Shown here piece after piece: positions 22,651 through 33,020 of a stretch of DNA of 64,000 bases. Each line of letters starts with the position of its first letter. Position 1 is the first letter of the stretch. Under the pieces are notes generated by a model. The model did not search any database and had not been told where the DNA came from. It saw only the letters and a list, made by a program, of their open reading frames with translations. The position numbers and the translations under genes are program-made. The DNA is from Globodera rostochiensis (lineage: Eukaryota > Nematoda > Chromadorea > Rhabditida > Heteroderidae), in contig JAEVLN010000018.1 in NCBI GenBank assembly GCA_018350325.1, positions 1,244,185-1,308,184 on the forward strand, read 5' to 3'.

Positions 22651-22985
22651 GTTGAGTGTCGACTCTCCGTGGTCGAGCTTAACCGAATCAATCAAAAGGG
22701 TTGGAAAAGTGGTTCAAAGGTTGGACTAGGCACTCTTCGTGGTGCCAGTTTAACTAGGGGTGGTGTACTGTTCGCTCTTCGTGGCGAAGGTATATCCAAT
22801 TGGGAAAAATTCGTGCTTTTCCGAGTGTACTGTCTGATCTTCGTGTCAGAGGTACATTTCAGCGGTTGTACTGTCTGATCTCCGTGTCAGAGGTATATCC
22901 TTCTACAGTTGTACTGTCTGGTCTCCGTGTCAGAGGTACATCCTTCAGTCACTGGTTGTACTGCTCGAACTCCGTGTCAGCTCAG
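22651..22985 (+). other. covarying hairpin array in the leader, unit 1
   Basis: Six well-formed stem-loops share the 8-nt loop TCTTCGTG or TCTCCGTG (loops at 22664, 22734, 22776, 22838, 22879 and 22922). Inner 5-bp stems differ but stay paired: TCGAC/GTCGA, GGCAC/GTGCC, TTCGC/GCGAA, TCTGA/TCAGA (twice), TCTGG/TCAGA. Five of the six have TG on the 5' side and G on the 3' side between the inner stem and an outer stem such as GTGTAC/GTACAT. A degenerate member (GGAAAA/TTTTCC, loop ATTCGTGC) is at 22803-22822 and a decayed last one near 22953-22985. Paired substitutions around an invariant loop indicate selection on RNA structure. Confidence 0.8.
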
Positions 22986-23287
22986 CATTGCAACAGCATC
23001 GTTCACGCCGAACAACTCAATCAATCAACGGCAATAAAGCGGCTGAACAAAAGCACGAACAAGCAACACAAAGCAAGTCTGCAACAAAAAATTCAAGCAG
23101 CACATCAAGGGCCAAACCGGCAACGACGCCAATCAAACCTTGGACAACGAGTCCAAGCAGCACAACAAGTGCTTAAAGCTGCACCGACGCCAAACAAGCT
23201 TTTGAACAAGTTCAAGCAGTACAACGAACAAGCTCTTGAACATCAAGTTCAAGCAGTACAGCAAGCAACACAACCAGCAACACAACA
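22985..23287 (+). other. A/C-rich, AUG-free leader segment
   Basis: Between the hairpins and the gag start the RNA is rich in CAA and AAC, poor in T, and probably weakly structured. The motif CAAGCAGYACA occurs four times (about 23095, 23154, 23212, 23250). No ATG occurs anywhere from the primer site to the gag start codon. Confidence 0.6.
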
Positions 23288-26200
23288 ATGTCGGGGCCAA
23301 TCCAGCAAAAATTGGAAGCGGCACTCCAGGTTCTGACTCGCGCACGCACAGCGGCCGAATTGAAACTCCTGGCCGACAACAACGCATCAAATCTCGAGAA
23401 CGCGCTCAGGTTCGAGACACAGCTCGAAAAGGCACAACAAGAGGCAAAACACTTGGAGATCTTTATGGACGACATTCGCGAAGCGTCCAGTGCCTGGGCC
23501 GACCTGCTCCGCAAACTACAAGCGGCCGACAGAGATGCAGGAGACGCGGAATTCAGCGCGTTCAACAAGAAAGAAAAGATAAACGACCAGGCAGTCGAAG
23601 CCTCAACCAAACTACGGGACTTGCGCGACCTCATCGGCACACTTACGGTCCAAGCCCGGCTCTACCGCAGCAGAGCGGACAAAGAAGAGCGAGATGCTCA
23701 ATCATCGCATGCACAAGCATTCCAACAGAATGCCACGGCACCAACGCGCAACAATGCGCCGGCTTTCTCCGCGCCTCTTTATCAATTCCAGCCAATTCAA
23801 GTGGAACGTTTCTCCGGCCAAAAACGTCAATGGCCGGAGTTTTACGAGTCGTTCAAATCGGCAATCGGAGGTCAGCCAATCAGCAAAGCCGAAAAATTCA
23901 ATCTCCTGCGCAACATGCTTGGAGGAGAAGCCCGGCAACTTGTCTCCGGCTTCAGGCTGGAAGACCAGAACTACGACGTCGTACTTCAGTTGCTAAAAGA
24001 CACATACGGCGCACCGGAAGAGCACATCAGAGCTCTGCACTTCGAACTGGCCAATCTCAAGGCCTGCAAAAGTCTTCGCGACACACAGGAATTCCTGCTC
24101 CAGCTCGAACGACTCACGCGCGAACTCAACAATGCTGGAGAGGACTTCGAAGGTCCGCCAACCTTTCTCATGCTGGAAAAGAAGCTGACGCCAGCATTTC
24201 TCCGGACAATACTCAACAAAAAAGGGGAGGATCCTGCGCAGTGGAGCACCACTAAATTCCGCAACGTACTCAACGAAGCAGTCCGAAAGGAAACACAAAT
24301 TCAAGAAGTAATGAGAGAGTACGGCCATCAGCAATCTGCGCAAACACACAATCAATCAACGCACGCCCAACCGCATGTGGCACCCAACAAAGCGACAACA
24401 GGCAGAAGCTACAATCCAGTTCCGACACAAAGGGAACACACATTCGAGGCATACAGACGTCACGACCAAGCCCCGGAACAACCGGATCGCACCTTTGTCT
24501 CCGCAACGGTCGATGAGACACGGCAATGGCACAGCGAAATGCCACCGCAACACAAGCACCAAACGATAGGGCAACAGACGACCCAACAGCAGCAAATCCG
24601 CGTATCGGAGCACTCACAGCAATCAAGCCCGCAAGAGACAGGAAACAATCAGAGGGAACCGCCCTATCTCTGCATCTTCTGCGGAAGCAATCATTGGCAC
24701 GAAGAATGCCAACAATTCAAAACACTTCAGCAACGGCTCGAAATCATTCGAGAGAAACAATTGTGTTTCAAATGCCTGAAGCCAAATCATCGAGCATACG
24801 CCTGTTCACGTCCAAACAAGTGCTACAGATGCAAACGACGTCATCCTACAGCGCTTTGTAGAGACGGACTCAACGAGTCAGCGCATGACACAACGGCAAC
24901 AAACGAGCGCAACAATTACAACCAAGGACCAACTCAATTTGCCACCGCAGCGATAGATCCAGTCAACTGCAAACGCGGATCCAAATCCTCCAACAGCATC
25001 AAAGCAAAAGTTATGCCGCAACAATGCAACGCAATCAGGGGCAGCCAAACAAAAGCCCTACTCATGACAACAACGTCAACAATCTTCAATCCAGCGCAAC
25101 CGCATCGCAACATGGCGGCAACGGTGTTTATCGACCCAGGAAGCCATCTATCATTCATCACAAAAAGAGCAGCAAGACAACTGAATCTACCCGTAGCCCA
25201 CACGGAAGAATGCCACTTAACCAGCTTCGGCGCTCGAAAGCCAAAGAAGTACATCAGCGATCTGGTTAAGATCGGAATTCAATGCGCAGGGAGGAAACGA
25301 CTCATCTTCAACCTTAACGCGCTACAGTTTCTGGTAAACGACATGCCAGTAATCCACTTGAACCGATTGGGCAAAACACAAATGCAACGCACAAAGCTGT
25401 CGCCACCGCATAGCGAAAAACAACCCGACATCATGCTAGGCATGGATGTCTGGCACGAACTCAACGTTCACCCAATCAAACGCCTACCCAGCGGCTTCAT
25501 GCTATGCAATTCAACAATCGGCAAAATCCTCAGCGGATCTGGACGAGTCGAACTGACTCAAGTCTCCAACGTCACGTTTGTTGGCCCAGTACAGGAACAA
25601 ACCACAACTACACCAAAAAGGCACCCAGCAAAAAGCCAATCGCAAAGCAGCCCGCCAAAGAAAAGGCACAGTCAAACTTCTGGTCAGAAGAAGAACAAGA
25701 AGAAGCAGCCTCAAGTTCGACCGGATTCGAACTCAACCACCACCAACGTTGATCCAAACACCACGGTGCAAGGAGTTCAGACAAGCCGACAAGAAAAAGA
25801 GAGAGCATTTCTCAAACAGCATCAACGGAACAAGCTGTTGACAAACACAGCTCGGCTGCGCACAAATGCAACTCATCCAGCTGCACCTCAAGCAAAGAAA
25901 GCACCGACCATTGACCTCACGTCAGACATCAACAGCAATGAAGACAAATCAAATTCATCCGACGTGGAAGTCATCGAGAAAAGCCAACCAATCACGCCGA
26001 ATCGGAAGCAAGCAACATTGCAATCGAAGTCAACAAGACGAAGCGCACCTTACGTCAAACAGACTCTTGGCACGCTTATGCTCATCAGCATAATTGGACT
26101 GATAGCCATGCATCCAATCGCAGTGGTACAACTCGCACATCCGACTCAAGTACAATCAACAACCGAAACGACGGCCGATTGGACATCAACCACAGCACGA

Positions 26201-26527
26201 GCATGGAACACGCCTCCAACAACGACATGGCCTCAATCAACGACAAGGCCATGGCCAACGTTAACAGTGCCAACGAATCTACACGTGGACGGCCACAGCT
26301 GTAAAACCTACAACGACAAAAAGGAAACAGCGCGGCACGACAAACCACACAGCGCCAAACAGCAAATTCCCTTCCGCCGCAGGTTGGGATTCGACAACAG
26401 CAGCAACCGCCAATGGCAACTCGACAACGACACCGACGCAAAAGCAATATGCGGCTCTGGTGCCCGGCCTGTTCGCCTACCTACGACGACGGACAGACGT
26501 GCACGATCAAAAAGAAAGGAAGGATGA
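23288..26527 (+). CDS. gag-pr: Gag-protease polyprotein, unit 1
   Basis: This 1079-residue frame starts at CAACAATGTC, the first ATG after the LTR. Residues 1-135 are a charged helical region. About 163-265 is DUF1759, the BEL/Pao Gag domain ([18 protein letters not shown]). Residues 462-524 hold three zinc knuckles: [41 protein letters not shown] retroviral-type aspartic protease follows, with active site FIDPGSH (Asp616) and IMLGMD near 715-720. Then come a Lys-rich segment (790-808), IDLTSD, a hydrophobic stretch (926-949) and a Thr/Trp-rich tail. The frame ends before any reverse transcriptase, RNase H or integrase, so the element is non-autonomous. Residue 621 is Leu here and Arg in unit 2. 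Confidence 0.92.
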   Translation: MSGPIQQKLEAALQVLTRARTAAELKLLADNNASNLENALRFETQLEKAQQEAKHLEIFMDDIREASSAWADLLRKLQAADRDAGDAEFSAFNKKEKINDQAVEASTKLRDLRDLIGTLTVQARLYRSRADKEERDAQSSHAQAFQQNATAPTRNNAPAFSAPLYQFQPIQVERFSGQKRQWPEFYESFKSAIGGQPISKAEKFNLLRNMLGGEARQLVSGFRLEDQNYDVVLQLLKDTYGAPEEHIRALHFELANLKACKSLRDTQEFLLQLERLTRELNNAGEDFEGPPTFLMLEKKLTPAFLRTILNKKGEDPAQWSTTKFRNVLNEAVRKETQIQEVMREYGHQQSAQTHNQSTHAQPHVAPNKATTGRSYNPVPTQREHTFEAYRRHDQAPEQPDRTFVSATVDETRQWHSEMPPQHKHQTIGQQTTQQQQIRVSEHSQQSSPQETGNNQREPPYLCIFCGSNHWHEECQQFKTLQQRLEIIREKQLCFKCLKPNHRAYACSRPNKCYRCKRRHPTALCRDGLNESAHDTTATNERNNYNQGPTQFATAAIDPVNCKRGSKSSNSIKAKVMPQQCNAIRGSQTKALLMTTTSTIFNPAQPHRNMAATVFIDPGSHLSFITKRAARQLNLPVAHTEECHLTSFGARKPKKYISDLVKIGIQCAGRKRLIFNLNALQFLVNDMPVIHLNRLGKTQMQRTKLSPPHSEKQPDIMLGMDVWHELNVHPIKRLPSGFMLCNSTIGKILSGSGRVELTQVSNVTFVGPVQEQTTTTPKRHPAKSQSQSSPPKKRHSQTSGQKKNKKKQPQVRPDSNSTTTNVDPNTTVQGVQTSRQEKERAFLKQHQRNKLLTNTARLRTNATHPAAPQAKKAPTIDLTSDINSNEDKSNSSDVEVIEKSQPITPNRKQATLQSKSTRRSAPYVKQTLGTLMLISIIGLIAMHPIAVVQLAHPTQVQSTTETTADWTSTTARAWNTPPTTTWPQSTTRPWPTLTVPTNLHVDGHSCKTYNDKKETARHDKPHSAKQQIPFRRRLGFDNSSNRQWQLDNDTDAKAICGSGARPVRLPTTTDRRARSKRKEG
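26509..26524 (+). other. purine run upstream of LTR 2
   Basis: AAAAAGAAAGGAAGGA is the best polypurine-tract candidate but lies 38 bp upstream of the LTR, overlapping the end of gag. The bases directly before the LTR (CCGTCGGGAA) are only a weak purine tract. The second unit has the same run at 31317-31332. Confidence 0.4.
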
Positions 26528-26562
26528 GCCCAATCTACGGATGAGCGCTTCGCCGTCGGGAA

Positions 26563-27353
26563 TGTCGGATTTAGTCGTAAAATCCGAAAAATCGAAAGTT
26601 TCGATTTAACCCCAATTTTTGGCCCAATTTCCCTTGTTTGCACAAATGTGCACATTTTGATAAGAGAGCCAAATAATTCGTAAGTCACCCCATTTTTGCC
26701 CATTTTTCGCTCTTATCTTCCCCAACTGATCAAATATGTCAGTCAATTTCTGCTCACCCCACCTTCTTGTAAACAATTTTGGCCCCTTTATAAGCCCGCT
26801 GCTCTTCACCACAAATCAGTTCAGTCTCATTCATTGACCACATTCAAGGCATTTTGCCGCTCATCAACAGTTTCACTCTCGACCGTCCTATACCCCCCTC
26901 ACTCTGCATCCACACATTTGCCAATCGATATCCGTCAGTCCAAATCCATTTATCTCTTTTGGCCAACTCATCCAAAATCCATGTCACACTTCAAATCCAT
27001 TCCTTGTCTGGCCAAAGCCGCAAATTCAACCATCACTCATTTCTGGGGATTCGGGGGTCATCAATTTCCGGTTTTTCCATTGCATCCAACTGTCCAATTG
27101 AGCATTCACCATTGTCCCCCACTAGTCAATTGTGTGGTCACCTCAATCCTAGGTGATCATATTTATTTTCCACATTTCATGTAAATGTGGGGTTTAATTA
27201 CCCAAGTTTGAGCTGATAAAATTGTGCGAAATCTTGGCGTATTTTCTCCAACATTGGCCCAAATCCCCACCACTTTCATCCGGCCCACCAAAGCACTATC
27301 GTGTGCGAATCTTGGAGGAACTCCATCTCAATCAACCGAGAGGAGTTCCGACA
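26563..27353 (+). repeat. LTR 2 (shared middle LTR)
   Basis: It is a 791-bp copy with the same TGTCGGA/TCCGACA ends and promoter elements as LTR 1. It serves as 3' LTR of unit 1 and 5' LTR of unit 2, and is preceded by the unit 1 internal end (CGCCGTCGGGAA) rather than by a target duplication. Confidence 0.93.
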
Positions 27354-27455
27354 GTGGCGACCCTGGCAGGGACTTGTGAACAACAACCTGCGCAACAACA
27401 AACATCTTCAAATTGGTGGCTTTGATTTTCTTTTGGGGGGAAAATCAAAGAATTC

Positions 27456-27790
27456 GTTGAGTGTCGACTCTCCGTGGTCGAGCTTAACCGAATCAATCAA
27501 AAGGGTTGGAAAAGTGGTTCAAAGGTTGGACTAGGCACTCTTCGTGGTGCCAGTTTAACTAGGGGTGGTGTACTGTTCGCTCTTCGTGGCGAAGGTATAT
27601 CCAATTGGGAAAAATTCGTGCTTTTCCGAGTGTACTGTCTGATCTTCGTGTCAGAGGTACATTTCAGCGGTTGTACTGTCTGATCTCCGTGTCAGAGGTA
27701 TATCCTTCTACAGTTGTACTGTCTGGTCTCCGTGTCAGAGGTACATCCTTCAGTCACTGGTTGTACTGCTCGAACTCCGTGTCAGCTCAG
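27456..27790 (+). other. covarying hairpin array in the leader, unit 2
   Basis: It is a copy of the 22651-22985 array, shifted by 4805 bp, with the same loops and stems. The only leader difference I noticed is an extra CAA near 28014, in the A/C-rich segment downstream of the hairpins. Confidence 0.8.
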
Positions 27791-28095
27791 CATTGCAACA
27801 GCATCGTTCACGCCGAACAACTCAATCAATCAACGGCAATAAAGCGGCTGAACAAAAGCACGAACAAGCAACACAAAGCAAGTCTGCAACAAAAAATTCA
27901 AGCAGCACATCAAGGGCCAAACCGGCAACGACGCCAATCAAACCTTGGACAACGAGTCCAAGCAGCACAACAAGTGCTTAAAGCTGCACCGACGCCAAAC
28001 AAGCTTTTGAACAACAAGTTCAAGCAGTACAACGAACAAGCTCTTGAACATCAAGTTCAAGCAGTACAGCAAGCAACACAACCAGCAACACAACA

Positions 28096-31000
28096 ATGTC
28101 GGGGCCAATCCAGCAAAAATTGGAAGCGGCACTCCAGGTTCTGACTCGCGCACGCACAGCGGCCGAATTGAAACTCCTGGCCGACAACAACGCATCAAAT
28201 CTCGAGAACGCGCTCAGGTTCGAGACACAGCTCGAAAAGGCACAACAAGAGGCAAAACACTTGGAGATCTTTATGGACGACATTCGCGAAGCGTCCAGTG
28301 CCTGGGCCGACCTGCTCCGCAAACTACAAGCGGCCGACAGAGATGCAGGAGACGCGGAATTCAGCGCGTTCAACAAGAAAGAAAAGATAAACGACCAGGC
28401 AGTCGAAGCCTCAACCAAACTACGGGACTTGCGCGACCTCATCGGCACACTTACGGTCCAAGCCCGGCTCTACCGCAGCAGAGCGGACAAAGAAGAGCGA
28501 GATGCTCAATCATCGCATGCACAAGCATTCCAACAGAATGCCACGGCACCAACGCGCAACAATGCGCCGGCTTTCTCCGCGCCTCTTTATCAATTCCAGC
28601 CAATTCAAGTGGAACGTTTCTCCGGCCAAAAACGTCAATGGCCGGAGTTTTACGAGTCGTTCAAATCGGCAATCGGAGGTCAGCCAATCAGCAAAGCCGA
28701 AAAATTCAATCTCCTGCGCAACATGCTTGGAGGAGAAGCCCGGCAACTTGTCTCCGGCTTCAGGCTGGAAGACCAGAACTACGACGTCGTACTTCAGTTG
28801 CTAAAAGACACATACGGCGCACCGGAAGAGCACATCAGAGCTCTGCACTTCGAACTGGCCAATCTCAAGGCCTGCAAAAGTCTTCGCGACACACAGGAAT
28901 TCCTGCTCCAGCTCGAACGACTCACGCGCGAACTCAACAATGCTGGAGAGGACTTCGAAGGTCCGCCAACCTTTCTCATGCTGGAAAAGAAGCTGACGCC
29001 AGCATTTCTCCGGACAATACTCAACAAAAAAGGGGAGGATCCTGCGCAGTGGAGCACCACTAAATTCCGCAACGTACTCAACGAAGCAGTCCGAAAGGAA
29101 ACACAAATTCAAGAAGTAATGAGAGAGTACGGCCATCAGCAATCTGCGCAAACACACAATCAATCAACGCACGCCCAACCGCATGTGGCACCCAACAAAG
29201 CGACAACAGGCAGAAGCTACAATCCAGTTCCGACACAAAGGGAACACACATTCGAGGCATACAGACGTCACGACCAAGCCCCGGAACAACCGGATCGCAC
29301 CTTTGTCTCCGCAACGGTCGATGAGACACGGCAATGGCACAGCGAAATGCCACCGCAACACAAGCACCAAACGATAGGGCAACAGACGACCCAACAGCAG
29401 CAAATCCGCGTATCGGAGCGCTCACAGCAATCAAGCCCGCAAGAGACAGGAAACAATCAGAGGGAACCGCCCTATCTCTGCATCTTCTGCGGAAGCAATC
29501 ATTGGCACGAAGAATGCCAACAATTCAAAACACTTCAGCAACGGCTCGAAATCATTCGAGAGAAACAATTGTGTTTCAAATGCCTGAAGCCAAATCATCG
29601 AGCATACGCCTGTTCACGTCCAAACAAGTGCTACAGATGCAAACGACGTCATCCTACAGCGCTTTGTAGAGACGGACTCAACGAGTCAGCGCATGACACA
29701 ACGGCAACAAACGAGCGCAACAATTACAACCAAGGACCAACTCAATTTGCCACCGCAGCGATAGATCCAGTCAACTGCAAACGCGGATCCAAATCCTCCA
29801 ACAGCATCAAAGCAAAAGTTATGCCGCAACAATGCAACGCAATCAGGGGCAGCCAAACAAAAGCCCTACTCATGACAACAACGTCAACAATCTTCAATCC
29901 AGCGCAACCGCATCGCAACATGGCGGCAACGGTGTTTATCGACCCAGGAAGCCATCGATCATTCATCACAAAAAGAGCAGCAAGACAACTGAATCTACCC
30001 GTAGCCCACACGGAAGAATGCCACTTAACCAGCTTCGGCGCTCGAAAGCCAAAGAAGTACATCAGCGATCTGGTTAAGATCGGAATTCAATGCGCAGGGA
30101 GGAAACGACTCATCTTCAACCTTAACGCGCTACAGTTTCTGGTAAACGACATGCCAGTAATCCACTTGAACCGATTGGGCAAAACACAAATGCAACGCAC
30201 AAAGCTGTCGCCACCGCATAGCGAAAAACAACCCGACATCATGCTAGGCATGGATGTCTGGCACGAACTCAACGTTCACCCAATCAAACGCCTACCCAGC
30301 GGCTTCATGCTATGCAATTCAACAATCGGCAAAATCCTCAGCGGATCTGGACGAGTCGAACTGACTCAAGTCTCCAACGTCACGTTTGTTGGCCCAGTAC
30401 AGGAACAAACCACAACTACACCAAAAAGGCACCCAGCAAAAAGCCAATCGCAAAGCAGCCCGCCAAAGAAAAGGCACAGTCAAACTTCTGGTCAGAAGAA
30501 GAACAAGAAGAAGCAGCCTCAAGTTCGACCGGATTCGAACTCAACCACCACCAACGTTGATCCAAACACCACGGTGCAAGGAGTTCAGACAAGCCGACAA
30601 GAAAAAGAGAGAGCATTTCTCAAACAGCATCAACGGAACAAGCTGTTGACAAACACAGCTCGGCTGCGCACAAATGCAACTCATCCAGCTGCACCTCAAG
30701 CAAAGAAAGCACCGACCATTGACCTCACGTCAGACATCAACAGCAATGAAGACAAATCAAATTCATCCGACGTGGAAGTCATCGAGAAAAGCCAACCAAT
30801 CACGCCGAATCGGAAGCAAGCAACATTGCAATCGAAGTCAACAAGACGAAGCGCACCTTACGTCAAACAGACTCTTGGCACGCTTATGCTCATCAGCATA
30901 ATTGGACTGATAGCCATGCATCCAATCGCAGTGGTACAACTCGCACATCCGACTCAAGTACAATCAACAACCGAAACGACGGCCGATTGGACATCAACCA

Positions 31001-31335
31001 CAGCACGAGCATGGAACACGCCTCCAACAACGACATGGCCTCAATCAACGACAAGGCCATGGCCAACGTTAACAGTGCCAACGAATCTACACGTGGACGG
31101 CCACAGCTGTAAAACCTACAACGACAAAAAGGAAACAGCGCGGCACGACAAACCACACAGCGCCAAACAGCAAATTCCCTTCCGCCGCAGGTTGGGATTC
31201 GACAACAGCAGCAACCGCCAATGGCAACTCGACAACGACACCGACGCAAAAGCAATATGCGGCTCTGGTGCCCGGCCTGTTCGCCTACCTACGACGACGG
31301 ACAGACGTGCACGATCAAAAAGAAAGGAAGGATGA
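28096..31335 (+). CDS. gag-pr: Gag-protease polyprotein, unit 2
   Basis: It is the same 1079-residue frame as unit 1, with the same domains. Two residues differ: Arg442 (His in unit 1; base 29420) and Arg621 (Leu in unit 1; base 29957). Arg621 lies in the protease motif [11 protein letters not shown], where BEL/Pao proteases commonly have Arg, so unit 2 appears ancestral at this site. No stop or frameshift occurs in either copy. RT, RNase H and integrase are absent here too. Confidence 0.92.
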   Translation: MSGPIQQKLEAALQVLTRARTAAELKLLADNNASNLENALRFETQLEKAQQEAKHLEIFMDDIREASSAWADLLRKLQAADRDAGDAEFSAFNKKEKINDQAVEASTKLRDLRDLIGTLTVQARLYRSRADKEERDAQSSHAQAFQQNATAPTRNNAPAFSAPLYQFQPIQVERFSGQKRQWPEFYESFKSAIGGQPISKAEKFNLLRNMLGGEARQLVSGFRLEDQNYDVVLQLLKDTYGAPEEHIRALHFELANLKACKSLRDTQEFLLQLERLTRELNNAGEDFEGPPTFLMLEKKLTPAFLRTILNKKGEDPAQWSTTKFRNVLNEAVRKETQIQEVMREYGHQQSAQTHNQSTHAQPHVAPNKATTGRSYNPVPTQREHTFEAYRRHDQAPEQPDRTFVSATVDETRQWHSEMPPQHKHQTIGQQTTQQQQIRVSERSQQSSPQETGNNQREPPYLCIFCGSNHWHEECQQFKTLQQRLEIIREKQLCFKCLKPNHRAYACSRPNKCYRCKRRHPTALCRDGLNESAHDTTATNERNNYNQGPTQFATAAIDPVNCKRGSKSSNSIKAKVMPQQCNAIRGSQTKALLMTTTSTIFNPAQPHRNMAATVFIDPGSHRSFITKRAARQLNLPVAHTEECHLTSFGARKPKKYISDLVKIGIQCAGRKRLIFNLNALQFLVNDMPVIHLNRLGKTQMQRTKLSPPHSEKQPDIMLGMDVWHELNVHPIKRLPSGFMLCNSTIGKILSGSGRVELTQVSNVTFVGPVQEQTTTTPKRHPAKSQSQSSPPKKRHSQTSGQKKNKKKQPQVRPDSNSTTTNVDPNTTVQGVQTSRQEKERAFLKQHQRNKLLTNTARLRTNATHPAAPQAKKAPTIDLTSDINSNEDKSNSSDVEVIEKSQPITPNRKQATLQSKSTRRSAPYVKQTLGTLMLISIIGLIAMHPIAVVQLAHPTQVQSTTETTADWTSTTARAWNTPPTTTWPQSTTRPWPTLTVPTNLHVDGHSCKTYNDKKETARHDKPHSAKQQIPFRRRLGFDNSSNRQWQLDNDTDAKAICGSGARPVRLPTTTDRRARSKRKEG

Positions 31336-31370
31336 GCCCAATCTACGGATGAGCGCTTCGCCGTCGGGAA

Positions 31371-32161
31371 TGTCGGATTTAGTCGTAAAATCCGAAAAAT
31401 CGAAAGTTTCGATTTAACCCCAATTTTTGGCCCAATTTCCCTTGTTTGCACAAATGTGCACATTTTGATAAGAGAGCCAAATAATTCGTAAGTCACCCCA
31501 TTTTTGCCCATTTTTCGCTCTTATCTTCCCCAACTGATCAAATATGTCAGTCAATTTCTGCTCACCCCACCTTCTTGTAAACAATTTTGGCCCCTTTATA
31601 AGCCCGCTGCTCTTCACCACAAATCAGTTCAGTCTCATTCATTGACCACATTCAAGGCATTTTGCCGCTCATCAACAGTTTCACTCTCGACCGTCCTATA
31701 CCCCCCTCACTCTGCATCCACACATTTGCCAATCGATATCCGTCAGTCCAAATCCATTTATCTCTTTTGGCCAACTCATCCAAAATCCATGTCACACTTC
31801 AAATCCATTCCTTGTCTGGCCAAAGCCGCAAATTCAACCATCACTCATTTCTGGGGATTCGGGGGTCATCAATTTCCGGTTTTTCCATTGCATCCAACTG
31901 TCCAATTGAGCATTCACCATTGTCCCCCACTAGTCAATTGTGTGGTCACCTCAATCCTAGGTGATCATATTTATTTTCCACATTTCATGTAAATGTGGGG
32001 TTTAATTACCCAAGTTTGAGCTGATAAAATTGTGCGAAATCTTGGCGTATTTTCTCCAACATTGGCCCAAATCCCCACCACTTTCATCCGGCCCACCAAA
32101 GCACTATCGTGTGCGAATCTTGGAGGAACTCCATCTCAATCAACCGAGAGGAGTTCCGACA
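31371..32161 (+). repeat. LTR 3 (3' LTR)
   Basis: This 791-bp copy ends TCCGACA and is followed directly by GAGA, matching the four bases before LTR 1. Sequence beyond 32166 is host DNA. Confidence 0.93.
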
Positions 32162-32171
32162 GAGATTTTAT

Positions 32172-32275
32172 TTAATAATCATTGCATAAGTTGTCGATTT
32201 TTAGCTCCACAGGTAGCAAATATCGTTGTGTGCGCGATAACAAGGCGTATTCTTTCTTACCTCCGCGTTTGTAGC
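32172..32275 (-). CDS. terminal exon-like frame abutting the retroelement
   Basis: The minus strand reads CYKRGGKKEYALLSRTQRYL, then LPVELKIDNLCNDY and a stop. AATAAA overlaps the stop region (TTAAATAAAATCTC), and the LTR starts about 10 bp further on. The retroelement therefore inserted just past the poly(A) signal of this apparent last exon. A strong donor-like GGAG/GTAAGA occurs inside the frame, so part of it could be intron. Family not recognised. Confidence 0.35.
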
Positions 32276-32639
32276 AGTTTATAATTTTCTCATTATTTAT
32301 TACAAACAGTTTTAGATAAAAATATTAAATGTTTACCATTTGTATATCTAATTTTTTTTAAAGCACTTTATATATCGAACGAAAACAAATAATAATTAAG
32401 TTTATTATTTAGTTTGATTTGGAACTGCAACCCTTTGAATTGCAACATATAATTTTTGGCATAAAAATAGTTTTTATTCTAATTAAACTCTTTGTACTTA
32501 TTGGCATTTTCAGTGCAATTAGGTAATTACGTTTTTGAATAGATTAAATGCCTGTTTTCCTGCATTTAGCTCAACTATCACCTTCTCGATATCCAGTGTC
32601 GGAAATAACTTGATTGAAAATTATTTATTGCAGTAAAAG

Positions 32640-32830
32640 CTTTTGATAGAGACCGGACCAAAACTAAAAAAATTTTTGGTTTTTGTACAAAATAGTTGAC
32701 CAAAATTTTTGTACATTTGTTCGGTCAAAATTTGGCCCAAAATTTTTAGCTGACCAAAACTTTTGACCAAAAAATTTTTGAGCTTTTTTGTATAAACCCA
32801 ATCTTTCCGGGTACATCAAAGTCAATTACT
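32640..32830. repeat. GACCAAAA-rich repeat, probable MITE fragment
   Basis: It starts TAGAGACCGGACC, the same ten bases that begin the 12710-12890 MITE, and is then tiled with GACCAAAA and AAAATTTTT units in both orientations. A matching right end and a clean target duplication were not found. Confidence 0.35.
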
Positions 32831-32929
32831 AACTTTGGGCACTTATGGTCGAGTAACCGGTAAAAATGCATTTGCGGCGCAAAATTCTGCGGCGCAAATG
32901 TCCAGTCACGTCTTTTTTTGGGTTCATTT

Positions 32930-33020
32930 TTGTATGGACGCCAACTATTCGATGTAAAAATGAATGAATGGGTGTCGTTATGCGGAGAAAGGTCAGTGCA
33001 CAGTCCAATCGATGGATGAG
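32930..33020. repeat. dispersed repeat with MDANYSM tail, copy 2
   Basis: It matches 4690-4800 across ATGGACGCCAACTATTCGAT, AATGAATGGGTGTCGTTATG and CAATCGATGGATG. On the plus strand the preceding frame reads SSHVFFWVHFCMDANYSM and stops. Confidence 0.5.

Larger units (their letters stand above)
21758..32161 (+). mobile_element. BEL/Pao-type retrotransposon, tandem LTR-int-LTR-int-LTR array
   Basis: Three 791-bp LTRs alternate with two internal regions; the repeat periods are 4805 and 4808 bp. The array is flanked by one 4-bp target duplication, GAGA, at 21754-21757 and 32162-32165, so it behaves as a single insertion that was duplicated by recombination between LTRs or integrated as a dimer. 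Each internal unit encodes only Gag and protease. The units differ at the few places I could find: a CAA insertion in the second leader and two missense changes. The insertion therefore looks young. Confidence 0.93.

Noticed and set aside
22800..23336. 178-residue frame overlapping the gag start
   Set aside because: It begins with TTG, not ATG. It reads through the hairpin array and the CAA-rich leader, and its Gln-rich composition simply reflects CAA repeats.
23212..26703. Many open frames antisense to or overlapping gag in both units
   Set aside because: They are shadows of a long GC-rich coding sequence; no domain or start context supports them.
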